Shown: piece after piece, positions 63,426-64,000 of the stretch
Position numbering within the stretch: the stretch's first letter is position 1
Layout: each line of letters opens with the position of its first letter
NCBI GenBank assembly: GCA_013289585.1
Contig: JABCZR010000006.1
Location: forward strand, 1-64,000
Direction of reading: 5' to 3'
Source: Acidobacteriota bacterium
GTDB taxonomy: Bacteria; Acidobacteriota; Terriglobia; Acidiferrales; UBA7541
DNA length: 64,000 nucleotides
Made by a program: the position numbers and the translations under genes
The notes under the pieces: model-generated
What the model saw: the letters and a program-made list of their open reading frames with translations, nothing else
What the model was told of the DNA's origin: nothing
The model's database searches: none

Positions 63426-64000
63426 ATGCTGGAATATATCAACATTAAAGGCACGACTCTCCAGAGTTCGCGAATCGCACTCGGCACTTGGGCCATCGGC
63501 GGCTGGATGTGGGGTGGAAGCGACGAGAAAGACTCCATTCGCACCATTCATGCGGCACTGGATCAAGGCATCAATTTAATCGACACTGCACCCATCTACG
63601 GTCAGGGGCGCTCCGAAGAAATCGTGGGCAAAGCCTTGCTCCAAAACGGTGGCCGCGAGGATGTCATCCTGGCCACGAAAGTGGGGATCGACTGGAGCAC
63701 CGGCAGAATCGAGCGCAACTCTTCGCGCCGGCGCATTCTGCAGGAGCTCGAGGATTCGCTCCGTCGCCTTCAGACGGATTACATCGATCTGTATCAGGTG
63801 CATTGGCCCGACCCCCTCGTCCCGATCGAGGAGACAGCCTCCACTCTTCGCGAACTATACGAGCAGGGAAAGATTCGCGCCATCGGAGTGAGCAATCATT
63901 CGCCTGAAGAGTTGGCGCGTTTCGAATCTGCCGCGCCATTGCACACCATTCAGCCGCCTTACAATCTCTTCGAACGCGAAATCGAGCGCGATGTTTTGCC
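63426..64000 (+). CDS. Aldo/keto reductase, partial at the right edge
   Basis: The gene opens with ATG (MLEYINIKGTTLQSSRIALG) after AGGGAGAGGGACAAC and runs open to the window end, about 191 residues, so it is cut off. The active-site residues are present: Asp and Tyr in NLIDTAPIYGQGRSEE, Lys in VILATKVGIDWS and His in DLYQVHWPDPLV. Unlike its neighbour it has no Tat signal, so it is cytoplasmic. The tandem arrangement suggests two members of one pathway acting in different compartments. Confidence 0.9.
   Translation, partial: MLEYINIKGTTLQSSRIALGTWAIGGWMWGGSDEKDSIRTIHAALDQGINLIDTAPIYGQGRSEEIVGKALLQNGGREDVILATKVGIDWSTGRIERNSSRRRILQELEDSLRRLQTDYIDLYQVHWPDPLVPIEETASTLRELYEQGKIRAIGVSNHSPEELARFESAAPLHTIQPPYNLFEREIERDVL

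Overview
The window looks like a chromosomal segment of an Acidobacteriota bacterium. Three things suggest this: a secreted VWFA protein of the kind annotated as 'VWFA-related Acidobacterial domain', paired DUF3857/transglutaminase-like proteins, and many secreted hydrolases on a moderately GC-rich background. The taxonomic call is inference from gene content. All coordinates, starts and motifs were read by eye from the sequence and the ORF track; no searches were run.

Left part (1-12.9 kb) is accessory. It holds small secreted or hypothetical proteins, an HTH-deaminase-beta fusion, a YD-repeat-like protein, a WYL-like mini-protein beside a Cys-rich mini-protein, a 51-codon gene closed by a strong terminator, and a rhodanese whose reading frame crosses two in-frame TGA codons at the Cys-x-Cys catalytic positions. 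Next come a tRNA-Leu 5' half and a compact integration module (two HTH proteins, a P-loop ATPase, a divergent Zn-knuckle protein and a tyrosine integrase) that abuts the 3' end of tRNA-Pro(CGG). I read the segment up to tRNA-Pro as a genomic island, or part of one.

The centre (13-44 kb) is core metabolism, mostly on the minus strand: serA, a YqeY-type protein, two DUF3857 proteins, an OPT transporter, a rhomboid protease, pyruvate kinase, an M20 peptidase, the VWFA protein, a 2-hydroxyacid dehydrogenase, gpmI, a GT39/ArnT-like glycosyltransferase with an in-frame amber codon, a cysteine desulfurase-like protein, a PNPOx-like protein, a CsaA-like protein, homoserine dehydrogenase (apparently starting at ATT), an M28 peptidase, a GNAT enzyme, an alpha/beta hydrolase, enolase, glgC and rpsU.

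The right part (44-64 kb) has an aminotransferase, then a same-strand set of a GCS2-type carboxylate-amine ligase, an ATP-grasp protein, a circularly permuted ATP-grasp protein and an M29-like aminopeptidase, facing an esterase. This is a good candidate for an uncharacterised small-peptide or amide pathway. After it come a methyltransferase remnant, a DinB protein, a Tat-exported molybdopterin hydroxylase subunit without visible partners, a TolB-propeller/PHP fusion, a CAT-anticodon tRNA (probably Ile2), a PQQ-type sugar dehydrogenase with cytochrome c, and a redox gene row (HIBADH-like, exported DUF296, ABM monooxygenase, two aldo/keto reductases) that runs off the right edge.
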